Positions 12,322-22,880 are shown, numbered from the stretch's first letter. The stretch is 31,248 nt of DNA from Actinidia chinensis (GCA_009663005.1 VIGQ01002327.1:1-31248), one strand, 5' to 3'. A program made the numbers and translations. Notes: generated by a model from the sequence alone, not told the origin.

Positions 12322-13550
12322 CCTGGTTTTGCTTTTCTGTTAGGGGCTAATTTTCGAAATTAGTGCTAGCTATCGAAAGTTTGGCCGAGGGGAGGAGGAA
12401 GAGGGGGCCTAGCATGGAAGAAGAAAAAGGTTACGCGGGGCCCTTGCATTCGGCCTGAGCCAAAAAACAATTCCCAAAACATCAAAAAAAAAAAAAACAA
12501 AAAATGGGGGAAGGTGGGGACCCACCCAATGAGGCAAAAGCAAGGAAAAAAAAAGGGGTGGGATTTTAAAATTTTCAAGCATTTTTTTTCAAAAAGCGGT
12601 TAGGTTTGAAAAAGGGAATTTCCGAACTCTTTTTAAAAAAAACCCATTACTTCCTACATCTATTATTGACTCTTTGGGCCGGGGGGGGGGAAAAAAAAAG
12701 GATCCTCCCGGGTTGGTTCTGGCCAAATCGGGGCCACAGTCTGATTGTTTTTTTGCTGGTGTGTGGACATTGGGAACGGTCTTCCCAGAAGGTGGTCCTG
12801 TGGGGGGACAGGGGCAGTTGCAGTTAACAAAGCTTTTTAGGGGCTCGCTTTTTTTTTGCTTCCACTCGATCCAAAATCGGGTTTCATTTTCTCCCAAATC
12901 CAAAAATCTCAGGAGAAACCCCCCCTTGTCCATTAGGAAAAGGGTCCCTGTCCTTAAGAAAAAAGGGAAAAAAAATAAAAAGACAGATCGGGAGTTTTCG
13001 AGCAAAGGAGGCAAGATCATGTAAAACCCCCCCCATTATCTTTTAGGTTTTAGGGAATAACTTTTAAAAAAAAAAACCTTAATAAAAAAAAACGGTCCTA
13101 AAAAAAAAACACAAAACAAGCCATTTCTAAAAAAAGGTCTTTGCCATTAGGGGACCACTTCCCAAACCCTGTCTTGGGGATCCTTTTTTGCTTTTTTTTA
13201 ACAAGGGCAAGGCGCTTTTCAAGCCTCCTTTTGCCAAGTGAGATTGAAAAGTTGGGGAAATGGAATTCTTTTGCCCCTAGTTCAAAACCAAAAGCCTGGA
13301 AAAGGGGCCCAAAAGCCCACGTTGGGGAAATTGTAAAGAGGGTTTTTAGTTCTAGGCATGTGCTTTGGCTTCTTCTCCTACTTTTAGGAATGATTGCAAA
13401 CCTTTGATGGGTTTCCAGAAGCTCAAAAGCTGAGGAAAAAACCAAACGCCAAGTTCTAAAAAAAACAAAAAAACTGAGTTCCGGAAGAAAATTGGAATTT
13501 CACCCAAGGCATGCTTTTGATGGGCTGACCCATTCAAAAGTGGTGGGAAA

Positions 13551-13574
13551 CCCCTAATTCGAATTCGTTAGGGG
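13551..13574. repeat. Near-perfect 22-base palindrome
   Basis: CCCCTAA (13,551-13,557) and TTAGGGG (13,568-13,574) enclose the self-complementary CGAATTCG (13,560-13,567). Two extra T at 13,558-13,559 break an otherwise perfect palindrome. No gene is adjacent. Confidence 0.65.
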
Positions 13575-14217
13575 ACTTCCAAAACCGGGGCCACTTTTCG
13601 TTAATCTGAAAAAATTGGAAGGGCCTCCCTTCCTTTTAGGGGGGGTGACCAAAAAAAAAAAAGCCTTGTTGGGTTGATGTCGTGGAACATTTTTCCCCGG
13701 GTGAACATCAAAAAAAAAATCTTGGGTTCGCTTTCACCAAAACAGCCTAAAAACCTGCAGGATTTCAAAACCAGCGGAAACAAAAAAAAAAAAACCTAGG
13801 GGGAACAGAAATCATTACGTGGGCCCCCCAACGCCTTCAAAAAGCAAGGCCTTATGGACCATTTCAAAGATTGAGTTCGATGGGGATTGGCTTTTCAACC
13901 TTTTTCCTGGGACGGCCTTCGGACGAAAAAAAAAGCTTGTGGGGTTGGAGAAAAAACCGAAGTCTCATTGGCGTGGGATCACTCTACAGGGGGAAGAAGG
14001 CCCAAAAAACAATTCCACTTCTTTTTGATCGGGGGAAATCCCTTATTGACTTGGGAAAATCCCACCCAGGGACTCCAATTTCGTTTTGAATTCTTTACGC
14101 GTAAACCCAAGAAGGGGGAAATTCCTTTGATTTTGAATTCGCACAAAATTTTCGCTTTCCTTTCCAAAAAGGGCTTCATTTCGGGATTTCTACGGACCAC
14201 TGTCCCCAGGGATGAAA

Positions 14218-14254
14218 CAATTGGGGGGGGGATTTTTGGACGGATCCCCAATTG
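14218..14254. repeat. 9-base-pair inverted repeat
   Basis: CAATTGGGG (14,218-14,226) and CCCCAATTG (14,246-14,254) are exact reverse complements 19 bases apart. The G run between them also offers GGGGAT for pairing with ATCCCC at 14,244-14,249. It overlaps the end of the doubtful 13,887-14,255 frame. Confidence 0.5.
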
Positions 14255-15281
14255 ATCTATTGGCCAAAAGCCGTTGGTTCTGGCAGTCCCATTCTTGGGT
14301 AAAAAATTCTTAGTCGTTAAGCAGGGGCAAGAATAGTTTCTCGGGTTTGGCGAATTGGAGGGGGGACTTCCTCCGGTTTGCAGGGTGGGCTAAAGGGGCC
14401 CAAACTTAAGGCATAGTTCGGGCTTTTCATTCTTTAGTTTTCATTTCGGGATTAAAGGGGCTTTCTGGCTTTGAGGAAGGCGATTGCATCATGTACGCAG
14501 ACGAGCGATAATGCTATCCTTTATTAAGATAAGAAAAGTCTGATCGAAGACGATAGCACTTTAAATAAGGTCGGTGATATGATATCTATTATGAATAGCT
14601 CTACTGTCAGACAAAGGCTCAAATCTCAAACCGCTGCTGTCAGTTGGAGAGTGTGTTTGTGAGCGTGTCTCAAGGTCATCCCTCCAAGAAGGTTTTGCAT
14701 CGGTTTGTCAAGTAAGACGCAACATCAGGTGGATCGTCTTTCACCTCAATCCGGTTTGTAATCTTCTGTTTCCCAGTCCTAATGTTCTGCCTGTAGTTTC
14801 TCTTCACCTGATATTGAATTTGGGGGGATACTGGGCTGGGAACGGCTTGGCCCGCTCATGGTTCATGTGGGCAAATGTAATGAGCCTTCCTGTTGTGGTT
14901 TCCCTGCTTTCCAAAATACAGACGAATCAGTTCTGCCCGATCATCCATCTCGAATTTGATTTTTTAAAATATGGTACAAAAAATGAAGTCATCTAAGAAC
15001 GATTTGCTATCTCTGCTATAGCTTAACTAAACAATTCGTCCTGAACTTGCTTATTGGTCACTCCTTACCTTAATCGTTATTAATCTCTGTACTAGCCACT
15101 GGTAGTTATGAGAACGTAATTGTACTGAAAGCACCACTGACGCTTACTAACTAAACTTGTTTGATTAGTTCCTCGTTATTTTTTTTTTTCCTTAAAAGTT
15201 GCCGCAAACATCGGAAAACCGGTCATGTTGCGCAAGAATAGGGACCGCTCCCCCTTCCTCTCTCCTCTTTTTTTATCCTTC

Positions 15282-15305
15282 CCCCCTTTAAATAAGGGGG
15301 TTTTT
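15282..15305 (+). terminator. Intrinsic-terminator-like hairpin plus T tract
   Basis: CCCCCTT (15,282-15,288) pairs perfectly with AAGGGGG (15,294-15,300) around the loop TAAAT, and five T follow at once. A stem of five G-C and two A-T pairs with a T tract is the classic layout of a factor-independent terminator; similar stem-loops stabilise RNA 3' ends in plant organelles. It lies inside the short 15,225-15,419 frame, which argues against that frame being real. Homopolymer error could have made or improved the stem. Confidence 0.35.
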
Positions 15306-15887
15306 CCGCAAGTGAGTATGGGATCCGCTAGCATCCTACTCAAAATGGTCCATGCCCCTGTTGAATGCGCAAGCTCCCCCCCTGGAAGGCATGTTATCCG
15401 CCCGCCATGGTTAGGGTAATATGATACCAAAAGATTCGGGTTTCCAAAGGAATGGTGGTCACTGGCGGGTTAAGATTTTGTGTGGACCGGCCGGGGGTAT
15501 TCCTAATTAATTCCGGCGTGAGCTTCAAGGCCTCAAATCTCAATGAAAAGGACCCCCTTTTTTTTTTTTCCTTTAACCAGTCGAAGCTTCCGAAGCAGCC
15601 CCTATCCCATTTATAATAACAATTAGCTTGTGCGGGCCAACCTTCCCTCCCTCTATCTTCATCTTGAGTTTCCCACCTCTGACAGCTAATTCCAGGTCAA
15701 AAAAAAAAACCCAGGGCACAGGCCCCTTAACGGGTCAAAGGTCCTAGAACGCTTCATTGCATCAAACAAACCCTAAATCGACCTATCGAACTGGATATTA
15801 AACCATCACCAATCAGCTTGAAGGTGAACCTCTCTTGCTAGCCTGCCCAAGATGAACGGACCTTCCAACTCTCCCCTGTAATCACAT

Positions 15888-15902
15888 CCCCCCCCCCCCC
15901 CC
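15888..15902 (+). repeat. 15-base C run
   Basis: An uninterrupted C run lies inside the otherwise clean block, so run expansion is not limited to the purine-rich parts. Confidence 0.9.
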
Positions 15903-16101
15903 GAGGACCAACTTCCCTCATTTTATTAATAGCTTATGGAAGGAATGGTTGATAAGCAGAAGACGATTGGAGTCAGACGCTCTCTGATAGCATGAGCAAG
16001 CAGAATGGAATCAACAGCGGAAATAGATCTTCGAATCAAGAGCTCCTAAATTGGAATCGGTGCAAGACGAGAAAAGACAAATCTTGTGATACAAAGACAA
16101 T

Positions 16102-16344
16102 ATGATAAATTTTTTAACCAAATATCAGATTGTCTTAATGGGTGAATTGATAAACAATCTTTTAAGGGAGCAGAACAGACAATCAATAACTACCAAAAGA
16201 GAATTTGTCTTTTATATGGAAATAGAAGCACTAGGAGGAATGAGAACTATATACACCTCGATTTTCTTTCCCCCTTACAGAATCCTCCGTTGGAACTCAA
16301 TTAAGAAAGAATTTCGAATTGCCTTGAAGAAGCTGGTAGGGTAG
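16102..16344 (+). CDS. Unrecognised 80-codon open frame
   Basis: This ATG-to-TAG frame lies in the cleanest block and has a balanced, non-repetitive composition with charged residues spread throughout (for example REQNRQSITTKREF near residues 23-36 and WNSIKKEFRIALKKLVG at the C terminus). No ribosome binding site is obvious; the upstream sequence is AT-rich. It overlaps the low-stop frame of another phase (16,146-17,669), and a 1-base indel near its end would join the two. It may therefore be a small gene, the 5' part of a broken larger gene, or chance. No family is recognised. Confidence 0.18.
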   Translation: MINFLTKYQIVLMGELINNLLREQNRQSITTKREFVFYMEIEALGGMRTIYTSIFFPPYRILRWNSIKKEFRIALKKLVG

Positions 16345-17669
16345 CCCCTCGGTGGGAAGCTAGATTGCTCAGTAGTGATCAAAACAAAACCTTCCTTTCC
16401 CCCTTTCCTATGCAAGCCTTTCTTAGCTAATTGGGGACAAAGAACGGAGGTCATTTGGCCTTCCCCTATAGAGTTCCGATTGACAGAAACCAGGAGGCGG
16501 AATCCCCAATCCCTCTGTTTAGGCATGAAATGAAGTCTACGTCATGTTGACTTTTTTTTGCTGGAAAAGCACCCACTCCACCGCCCCCTGATTTTCCCCC
16601 AGTTCCGTCCACCGTACCGACGGATGGTGTCAAGCCTAATATATCCCTCAATATGAAAACAATCCAAGAAGTGAGGGCAGAAGTCTTTGATCCTCTGTTG
16701 TTTTCGAAACCACGAGACCTTTTGCTAAAAAAAAAAATAAAACCTTTCGAGCCTCTTTGGGTGGCTTTAATGGAAAAGAGGGTCTAGTCCCCTCGTGGAA
16801 TCCATTTCCTTTGGTTCCGCAGGAGGGATGAGCAGCTAGACTCTCTCTCTGAATTCATGGCAAGGTTTTGGCTCTCTACATTTACAAGTGGGGCTTGCGG
16901 AAGGGTGAGAGGTTTTTGTAAAAATTATCCACCGGCCGACGACCACTCCACGTACTTAATTGACTGTACTTTCCGGCTACCATTGACATGCGAACTGCTA
17001 TTTTTATTTCCACATTCCTCTCCCCTCTACCGTCCTTTGGTCCCAGTTCGGTAGCCCAGAAAGCGTTCAATGATGGGAGACTGCTTTTTTTTTTCATTAT
17101 TTGTGAATGGAAAGGAGATGGGTGAAGAGAGAGTAGGAGTCGTACAGTTCCCTTCCCCCTTGGTTAGCTTAGGAATGGTCCATAGCTGTCAGCAGGAGAT
17201 AGTGATCCCACCCGATAAAAGTCATCGGGAGGTCCGCCTGCAAGCCACTGTCACCGTAAGCCCAAAAACAACTAAAAGGGTGGTCGAGAAAGCGTAAAGG
17301 CAAATAGGCCAAAAGAAGTTAATAAAAAACCTCCAGGTAATTCCCACTAGATACAAAAGGAAAACCAAAACAGCTGCAAAACCCGAAGAGAATATCCGAA
17401 TGTTGGGGTGCTCTTTAATACCGCCCCCCATCCTCTTTAATAATGATGCATAGATATGCCCTTACTTTTGGCTCTTATCCCTTACGGTCGCAAGTGGGGA
17501 AATCTCTACCCTTAAAAACCTCTTTTACTTTTACTTGCCCTTAGGCCATTTAAGGGCTTTGCCCTTTAGTAACTACTAGGTCCCAAGAGGCCCTGCGTTT
17601 CTAAACTTCCAAAAACAAGCCAAGAAAACAAAGGGAACTTGGGCAAAAAAAACTTTTCATTTTCCATTC
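16146..17669 (+). pseudogene. Possible decayed or misread gene: long frame with few stops
   Basis: One + strand phase runs for 508 codons with only eight internal stops (16,302 TAA, 16,428 TAA, 16,548 TGA, 16,785 TAG, 17,052 TAG, 17,295 TAA, 17,451 TAG, 17,577 TAG). At this composition I estimate roughly 27 would be expected by chance. The longest open pieces are 16,551-16,784 (78 codons), 16,788-17,051 (88) and 17,055-17,294 (80). The peptides are mixed in composition: a Pro-rich stretch (PTPPPPDFPP) after 16,551, then MKTIQEVRAEVFDPLLF, a basic LLLKKKIKPFEPLW before the 16,785 stop, and a very basic RYKRKTKTAAKPEENIRM near 17,346-17,402. No family is recognised. It could be a nonsense-riddled pseudogene, a real gene damaged by base errors, or a stop-poor non-coding tract. 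I picked the phase after seeing it, which inflates the apparent significance. Confidence 0.3.
17537..17568 (+). promoter_or_regulatory. Two mutually exclusive hairpins sharing one arm
   Basis: GCCCTTA (17,537-17,543) pairs with TAAGGGC (17,551-17,557) around GGCCATT. The same TAAGGGC arm can instead pair, over six bases, with GCCCTT (17,561-17,566) around TTT. This three-arm arrangement is the minimal geometry of an RNA switch or attenuator. No leader peptide or downstream gene supports that role, and the first and third arms may simply be a small direct repeat. Confidence 0.25.
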
Positions 17670-17670
17670 T

Positions 17671-20600
17671 AAAATAAATCCCTCGCTTGATATAAAAAAA
17701 ACTTTCAAAAAAGTAAGAACAAGGGGAAAATAAAAAAAAAAAAAACAATTTCTAATGGCATGTAAAGGAAAGGGGGGGGGGGGGACAAAGGGGGATGATG
17801 CTTAAACCACAGGCTACTTGAAGGAGGAAACTTTCCACTCATAAAACATAAAGTAGGATTTTACTTAGGGCAGCAAGAGGGGGGAAGATAGCTAGATAGA
17901 ATGGGCTTTAGTAATGCCTTATTAAGGATTGGGGACGGATTTTTACGGGTTTTAGAAAAGAAGGAAGAGAAAAAGGGAAACAAAGTCCGTTAAGGTGAAT
18001 GTGATGGACTCAAGCCGGGTTTTCAAACTGCGAGGGGAGGGACATCCAGATTTTGGCTTGTGGGTCCCCCCACATAAAAAAAACAAAACAAGGGGGGAAA
18101 AAAAAAAAACAACTTCTAACCGAGGGGGAAAGAGGGGACAGGACAGAGAAAGGGAATCCATTTTTTCAGCCATTCCTTTAATTGGGCTTTCATCCCAGAG
18201 GAGAAAACAGAACCCATATTGCACGGGAAATTCAATAAAAGATTAGTTGCACAAAAAATGGTGTATGATTACTATTGAGATTTAAATAGGCTTTACAAGG
18301 AGGAGGGCAAGGCCAACTTTTCCCAGTAAGGGAAAGGGGCAGGGGAAGCAAAAAAAAACCTCCTTTTAAAAGGGAGTTTAGGGAGTGGGAACTTTAAGTA
18401 TAACCACGCTTATTACCCTAAAAAACAAAAAAAACCACACAAAAAAAACTCAGTAATTTAAAACAAGCCCCCATCCCCAACTGCCAAAAGGGGAGGGGAA
18501 GGCAGCCCAAAAACCAATCTAGGCTACTTAGGGAGCAAAAAAACAGCCTAGGCTTACTAAGGAAAGGAAACTAAAAAAAAAAACTAAGGGCTAGGGACCG
18601 TTTTTTTATAGGGAAACAGGGGGGAGGTGGGAGACGATAGAGAAAAACAAAAAAAGGATGGAGGGGGGAAAAAAAGCTATTTCGGTCCGGGGTGGGGCGT
18701 CGTTCCGCCTCTCTAAAGAAAACCTTAGGGGCCACTTAGGATTTTTAACCGGAATGGTAACCAAACTAAAAATAAACTAAAGCTTTTTACTTTAGGTACT
18801 TCGGGGGGGGAAACTTACTTTCCGTTCAGGACATTTAACCCATTTTCTCTTAGTTAGGCCCTTAAAATTAGGATTAGTAAAGCAAGCTTGCCTCTTAAGG
18901 GAAGGATTTTCAGGGGGGGGGCTTATGAACAAGGTATTTTTTTCTGGCTAAACTAAATCCATGCATACCAATAGATTATTAAGGGAACAAGAGGCCTCGG
19001 GCTGGTAATCTTCAAAAGCCCAAAAAAAAAAAAAAACCCCCCGTGCCCGCTCTTTCAGGACTTCCCAATAATAAGGACAGGCTTACATGTTTCATTCTAT
19101 TTTTTTCCTAATTTCTTTTAGGAAAAACACCTAAAAGGGGGCCAAGTAGCATTTCGAGTTGATTGCAAAAAAAAACAAGAAAGGTTATAGAACTTATTTT
19201 CCACTAAAAACAGAAACAGTTTTAAGGAAGGGAAAAAAAAGGGGGCAAGTTTCCATAAAAAAAACAGCAGGGGGAAAAGGATTTTATGGCTTCTTACTCA
19301 CGCTCGGGGGGGCCTAGGGCAAAAAAACCATTTTCCTTTCATATTAATGGGTTGTATTAATTTCAAATTTAAACAATTTCGTGCTTCTAAACCCACTTTA
19401 CAGGGAAAGGAAGGCTTTACATTTTTGCCCCCCAACTACAAAAAGGGAAAGAAGAGGAAGTCACATTTCTAATTTACCCCCACAAATTCCTTATCTAAGG
19501 CCAGGCTTGTTCTAAAAACAACTTCCAGGGTTTTCAAACAAGGGAAAAAGCCAGTTTAAAAAGCCAAGCTTATGTTTACATTCCAGAAAGGGGGACTTAA
19601 CCCTTCCCCCCACATTTTTTTTACAAAAAAAAAAATTTGCAACTTAAACAATAGGAAAGGGGCGGGGAAAAAAAAAGCCAAAAAGCTATCCATTATAAAA
19701 AACATGTCCTTACCTCTATTTCACGTGAGGAGAGGATATTTGATTAGGAATACACATCCTAGGCTTTTTTGACTCTAAAAAAAACCACCGAAAGGGAGAA
19801 AGGGAGACTCTTCTTCTTGAGAGATAGGAAAAAAGCTAAATGGCCGTATAATTGCATTATTTTAATTTCCTATAAACCTAAAGTTTAGGGAAGGGAAAAG
19901 ATTAGGGAAACTCATCTATTCTTTTTTCTATCCTAGCGTGGCTCTAACCATTTTTTTTAAAAGGAATTTCTTACACATCCAACTAAAGAAGCGGGGCATA
20001 AGAAAGAAGGGAGCTAATTAGCAGGCTAGCTAACCCATTTCCCATTCTAAGCTTTTTTTACTTATAAGCGTCAAGGAAAAAAAGGGCCAGGGAACCTTAA
20101 AGCTTAGTTACGGAGGGGGGCAGGAACTACCTTTCTTTTAACAAGGGAGTGCTCTATCCCTAGAAGAAGGGCATTTTACCCCATATTAACCTAAAAAACA
20201 TTTTAAGGCAAATTTTACTTCTTTTCTTTGGGAAAAATTGGTTTATTGATTTTTTTTTAACTCGGATTCTAGATTTTTTAACCAGCTAAACTAGGAAGAG
20301 GGGGGGGAAATAAAAAAAGAGATAAGCTAAAAAAAAATGCCTAAATAGAAGGGAGCTTTTCAGGGGCGGGGGAAAAAAAAAAGCTTCTAATTTTCCTTAT
20401 GAAAAAAAAAAAAAACCTAAGGAGGGCCAAAAAAACGGAGGAAAAAGGAAGGGAATTTGGCTGGGGCCTAACCCCAGGGAAGGGAAAGGGGGGGGACTTT
20501 GATTTTTTCGCTAGGCTCGGTTATTAAAAGGGAACAAATCGGGAATGACAAGGGGGGGACGGCACCAAAAGGACGGGGGGCCGGGGATAGAGGGGACTTC

Positions 20601-20922
20601 TCTCTAAAATCGGTTCCCCATTCGGTCCTTAAACCAAAAGCCGGAAATTTCCACGCAAATTAGAAGCTACGGAAAAAAAACAGTTTGATTTGTTTTTCTT
20701 GGGGCAAACAGAAATTCGGGTTAAAAAAACCCACAAAAATCAGGGGGTTTTTTGGGGGTTACCGGGCTTTGCCTTCAATATCGGGATTCGGAAGGAGGTT
20801 CTAGGGAACAAAAAAAAAAAAAAAAAATAAGGGGGGGCGGTTGGGGGAAACCGGGCTTAAGGTAAGGAAGTTAGACCGAAGGATGAAAAAACGACTAACT
20901 TTCCTCTGACCCCAAAAGAAAG
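17671..20922. other. Purine-rich, run-laden stretch with no recognisable gene
   Basis: A and G runs dominate again from about 17,700, including 13 G at 17,772-17,784 and 18 A at 20,810-20,827. Only short frames occur (for example 17,952-18,224 on minus and 19,572-19,772 on +), all low-complexity. Small repeats include CTAGGCT at 18,519-18,525 and 18,548-18,554, the self-complementary GCTAATTAGC near 20,013, and a CTGGGG/CCCCAG hairpin at 20,461-20,477. No RNA gene is seen. Confidence 0.65.
18519..18564 (+). repeat. Imperfect direct repeat around CTAGGCT
   Basis: CTAGGCTACTTAGG at 18,519 is repeated 29 bases later as CTAGGCTTACTAAGG. A further CTAGGCT occurs near 19,761. The second copy contains the self-complementary GCCTAGGC. 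Function is unknown. Confidence 0.45.
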
Positions 20923-22475
20923 TTGTTGAAAAAACGGGATTGTGGGATAAAAAAAAAAAACCTTTTTTTAGAAAAAACCCAGGGGCTCGAAGGGGGGAAG
21001 GTTTTTGGATTCTTGGGGGTCCAGCTGGATAGGGATTTCAAACCCAATAAAAAAAACAACGAAGAGAAGGGGAAGCGGGAAAAGAACCATGATTTAAAAG
21101 TTACCCAGGGACAAAAAGGAAAGGGAAACAGGAAACGGGGAAACCCAATTCACGAGGGGGAAAAAAAAGCGCCAAAAACCCCATTTGAGGGGGAGGGGGA
21201 AAATAGCCCTATTTTATTGCTTATTTATATTTTTTACGGAAGATTTTTGAGGACAAAAAAGAAAAGAGCCACCGCTTCCTCTTTGCCCCTGAACAGAAGG
21301 AAGAAGAACCTTACTCTCTTAAACACATCATTTTTGGTGCCCACTTAGGAGTCTTCCTACTTAATAGTGAGAGGTGGGGGGAACCCCCCGGGAGAGAGAC
21401 CCTTCTTCTTTCTAATTGCTTCCCCCCGTGGGAATACACAGCCACACCTTAAGCGGAGACCTTAAACCTCCCCTTAATTTGGACCTGGAAACAAAACCTC
21501 CCCAAACTTCCGTCCTTCCCTTACCTTCCCTCAACTCCTTTTAAAGAAAACAAGAGGAAAAGAAAGCTGTAAAGGGAAATCATCTCCTCCCATATACCTC
21601 AATCTTTTTTAATTCCCAGCTTTTGAATATCTGAGAGATGGACGCTCAACGAAGTGGAAGTTTTTCCCCCAACAAGTAACATTTTTGGTTTTTTTCTTGC
21701 CAAACTTGAAGAAACCTGAAACATCTTTAACCGTCTTTCTTTGGGTTGGGATCTGTTACCTCGAAAACACACCTTAGAGAAAAGCCAAATTTTAAAAGTT
21801 TCATTGAATGGGAATGGAAAAAAAATTTTGAAAAAAAAAAATTTCCATAAATCAGAAGAAGAGTTTGGATTGTTACTAGACGGGGAAAAGAAGAAGGGAG
21901 AAAGAGGAGGGGGGAGAGGCGGGAAAAAAAGAAAAGCCAGATTTTCGGGAAACTGGGCCGCGGGATTTCTCCTTTCTATTTCTAAAAGAAACCCCAACCA
22001 AAAGGAAAAAATAGGTTTCACCTTGGCAGGAGGTGACCTTTGTGGGAAAGATCGATCTCGGGGACCAATATTGAAAATGCAGGTTTTCAGGTGGATTTAT
22101 AGTGAAAAATATAAATTCTTCAAAAAAAAACAAAGAAAATAAAGGAGAATTAAATTGGAATTTTCATTGAGCGAAGATTGGTCGTTCTTTACTTTGGTCT
22201 ACGAGGGGATTACTGTTTAGCAAAAAACGAGGCTGAGGGAAAGTCTCAACTGGTTACGATTCTTACGATTCTGGCTCATAAGACCAACCTCAAATAAAGG
22301 AAAAAAAAAAGGAACCAAAGAAAGGAGAGGCAAAAACGTAGGGGCAGTTTCCATTCCACAATTTATGAAAATTTCGTTTTTCCATTTTTCCGGCGAAGGG
22401 TCGAAATCGCGTTTCGGTAGTTGATCCTAAAAGGCCCCCCCCAGTTTTGACTCAACTTTCTCTTTCGTTCTTTTT
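20923..22475. other. Lys- and Phe-coding low-complexity frames; no recognisable gene
   Basis: Frames at 20,923-21,348 on +, 21,741-22,142 on + and 21,599-22,021 on minus reach 133-141 codons but are dominated by Lys/Gly/Glu on the purine strand and Phe/Pro/Leu opposite. I treat them as compositional. A short C/T-rich gap lies at about 21,410-21,600. No motif or RNA gene is visible. Confidence 0.55.
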
Positions 22476-22844
22476 ATGCGGGCATTCAAAAGTTTGAGGG
22501 CACAAGGGATTCGGAAATTTAAGGGGGGAAAAGGGCCACTCCCCTTTTTTTTTCGTCAAAGCTTACCCTTCCCTTTTCCTCACCCCCCCGCTGTTGCTCG
22601 GGTTCCCGTGAAACAAACCAAATTAAATAAAAGTATTTTGCACGCAACGCCACAAATTTCGGCAACATTTTCCAATTACGCGAGTGTGTCCCCCCAAGCC
22701 TTTTCCCACGGGGCCAGAACTTCCACTTTCGGACGGATTTTCTGGAAATTGGAATTGAAATGGGCAAGGAAATGGATCGGAAAAAAGGGGCCCGAACGCA
22801 AAGGCCGAGGTGAAGCCCCTCGGCCCGGACTTCCTCCTGCTTAA
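22476..22844 (+). CDS. Unrecognised 122-codon open frame followed by a hairpin
   Basis: This ATG-to-TAA frame has a basic N terminus (MRAFKSLRAQGIRKFKGGKG), a Pro/Phe stretch, a mixed middle that does not come from runs (LHATPQISATFSNYASVS), and a basic Pro-rich tail. A hairpin begins 17 bases after its stop (22,861-22,880), a spacing that would suit a terminator. Against it: an 82-codon minus frame overlaps it, no ribosome binding site is clear, and no family is recognised. Confidence 0.17.
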   Translation: MRAFKSLRAQGIRKFKGGKGPLPFFFRQSLPFPFPHPPAVARVPVKQTKLNKSILHATPQISATFSNYASVSPQAFSHGARTSTFGRIFWKLELKWARKWIGKKGPERKGRGEAPRPGLPPA

Positions 22845-22860
22845 AAAAAACCGCAAACCT

Positions 22861-22880
22861 AAAAACCCTCGGGGTTTTTT
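22861..22880. terminator. Terminator-like hairpin, possibly bidirectional
   Basis: AAAAACCC (22,861-22,868) pairs perfectly with GGGTTTTT (22,872-22,879) around TCG, and one more T follows. The A and T tracts on either side of a short G-C core suit a weak factor-independent terminator in either direction, but three G-C pairs make a weak stem. It follows the 22,476-22,844 frame. Confidence 0.25.

Larger units (their letters stand above)
12246..14460. other. Run-containing stretch with palindromes; no recognisable gene
   Basis: Homopolymer runs of 8-14 bases return. Frames at 12,589-13,020 on minus, 13,098-13,445 on minus and 13,887-14,255 on + each have competing frames on the other strand or another phase, and none carries a known motif. 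The notable contents are three inverted repeats, listed separately. Confidence 0.55.
14461..16101. other. First half of the cleanest block; no recognised gene
   Basis: Sequence complexity is normal here and long runs are rare (11 T near 15,179; 15 C at 15,888-15,902). Frames are short: 14,814-14,996 on + (60 codons, TTG start), and 15,176-15,430 on minus with 15,225-15,419 on + overlapping each other. None is recognised. If this block is the best-read part of the window, its lack of genes is more meaningful than elsewhere. Confidence 0.55.

Noticed and set aside
16466..16651. 61-codon minus-strand frame with a GTGGKSGGGGVGAF stretch resembling a nucleotide-binding loop
   Set aside because: The glycine run lies opposite the CCACCGCCCCC tract of the + strand phase. 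The loop context is wrong for a Walker A motif and nothing else supports an ATPase.
17222..17431. 69-codon minus-strand frame with two membrane-like hydrophobic stretches
   Set aside because: It lies opposite an A-rich stretch that encodes Lys/Gln/Asn on the + strand, so its Phe/Leu content follows from complementarity. The + phase there is the better candidate.
20923..21348. 141-codon + frame rich in Lys
   Set aside because: Lys/Gly/Glu richness tracks the purine bias and the frame crosses several A runs of eight or more. No domain is recognisable.
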